DNA from: a bacterium
Lineage (GTDB): Bacteria; Latescibacterota; UBA2968
Assembly (NCBI GenBank): GCA_027296045.1
Contig: JAPUJS010000102.1
Coordinates: 1-5,364 of the forward strand
Length of the DNA stretch: 5,364 nucleotides
Reading direction: 5' to 3'
Part shown: positions 5,054-5,364 of the stretch, piece by piece
How the letters are laid out: each line of letters begins with the position of its first letter
Position numbering within the stretch: position 1 is the stretch's first letter
Program-made: the position numbers and the translations under genes
The notes under the pieces: generated by a model
The model's database searches: none
What the model was told of the DNA's origin: nothing
The model's input: only the letters and a program-made list of their open reading frames with translations

Positions 5054-5364
5054 CTAATCATCTGAATTGCCCAGCAGCCCCGACATCATCAGCATCCGAA
5101 ACAACTGCAGCACGGCCACCAATGCCGAAGCCAGGTAAGTCAACGCAGCCGCATTCAACATCTTACGTGCTGCCGGAACTTCCTCCTGGGTCAGGTATCC
5201 ACCATCTGCCAGAATACGAATGGCCCGACTGCTGGCATTAAATTCAACAGGCAGGGTCACCAGGCTGAATAGAACGGCAAAAGAAAAGAACGCAATCCCC
5301 AGTTGGAAAAGACCCATCGAACCTAAAAACATGCCTGCCAGAAGCAAAATCCACGACAGCTTGG
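5054..5364 (-). CDS. YugP-type neutral zinc metallopeptidase, C-terminal part (5' end beyond the right edge)
   Basis: The frame is open at the right edge and ends at TAG 5056-5054, leaving 102 visible residues. The visible part contains hydrophobic segments (WILLLAGMFLGSMGLFQLGIA and the following AFFSFAVLFSLVTL). Then comes LPVEFNASSRAI, a charged stretch LTQEEVPAARKMLNAAALTY and a final hydrophobic segment LASALVAVLQLFRML. This order matches the C-terminus of the B. subtilis YugP family (Zn_peptidase_2). These are membrane-bound proteins of unclear substrate, and their HExxH-type zinc site would lie upstream, outside this window. The conserved LPVEF-AS-R-A block is the basis of the call. 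It is on the same strand as kdgK, 79 bases away, but a functional link to sugar breakdown is not expected. Confidence 0.85.
   Translation of the reverse strand, partial: KLSWILLLAGMFLGSMGLFQLGIAFFSFAVLFSLVTLPVEFNASSRAIRILADGGYLTQEEVPAARKMLNAAALTYLASALVAVLQLFRMLMMSGLLGNSDD

Noticed and set aside
4393..5241. 282-codon plus-strand frame antisense to kdgK and the metallopeptidase gene
   Set aside because: Same compositional shadow: His/Pro/Arg-rich, no start signal, and it crosses the boundary of two clear minus-strand genes.

Overview
This window looks like ordinary chromosomal DNA from a free-living, diderm (two-membrane) bacterium, probably an uncultured one. Two exported envelope proteins support this: a PorV-like outer-membrane protein and a DUF5683 protein. 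Both families are common in the Bacteroidota and FCB-type phyla (Latescibacterota, Gemmatimonadota and similar). The phylum is an inference and I hold it weakly. I see no phage, transposase, CRISPR, tRNA or rRNA signal.

Layout from left to right. The 5' part of a PorV-like outer-membrane protein gene (minus strand) runs off the left edge. A 335-base divergent intergenic region (361-695) follows; it holds repeats, minus-strand G-quadruplex-type motifs and a strong minus-strand terminator. Next is an RluA-family pseudouridine synthase, the only plus-strand gene, whose catalytic aspartate position is glycine. Its stop codon overlaps that of a convergent DUF5683 gene. To the right, all genes are on the minus strand. 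In transcription order they are: the C-terminal end of a YugP-type zinc metallopeptidase, a PfkB-family 2-keto-3-deoxygluconate kinase, a KDPG/KHG-type aldolase, and a ROK-family sugar kinase whose start overlaps the aldolase stop (ATGA).

The functional core is the kinase-aldolase-ROK set. The kinase would phosphorylate 2-keto-3-deoxygluconate, and the aldolase would split the product into pyruvate and glyceraldehyde 3-phosphate, as in the lower part of hexuronate breakdown. The ROK kinase probably feeds another hexose into the same metabolism. No isomerase, dehydratase, transporter or polysaccharide lyase lies inside the window, so the upstream sugar is unknown.

The most noteworthy non-coding structures are two intergenic hairpins flanking kdgK, both built from 7-base units and both with 13-base loops. 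The plus strand is rich in C over G whatever the gene direction, which suggests a replication-strand bias. I do not see a clearly new biological system. The best leads are the Asp-to-Gly pseudouridine synthase, the heptamer hairpins, and a terminator that appears to end an antisense transcript across the synthase gene.
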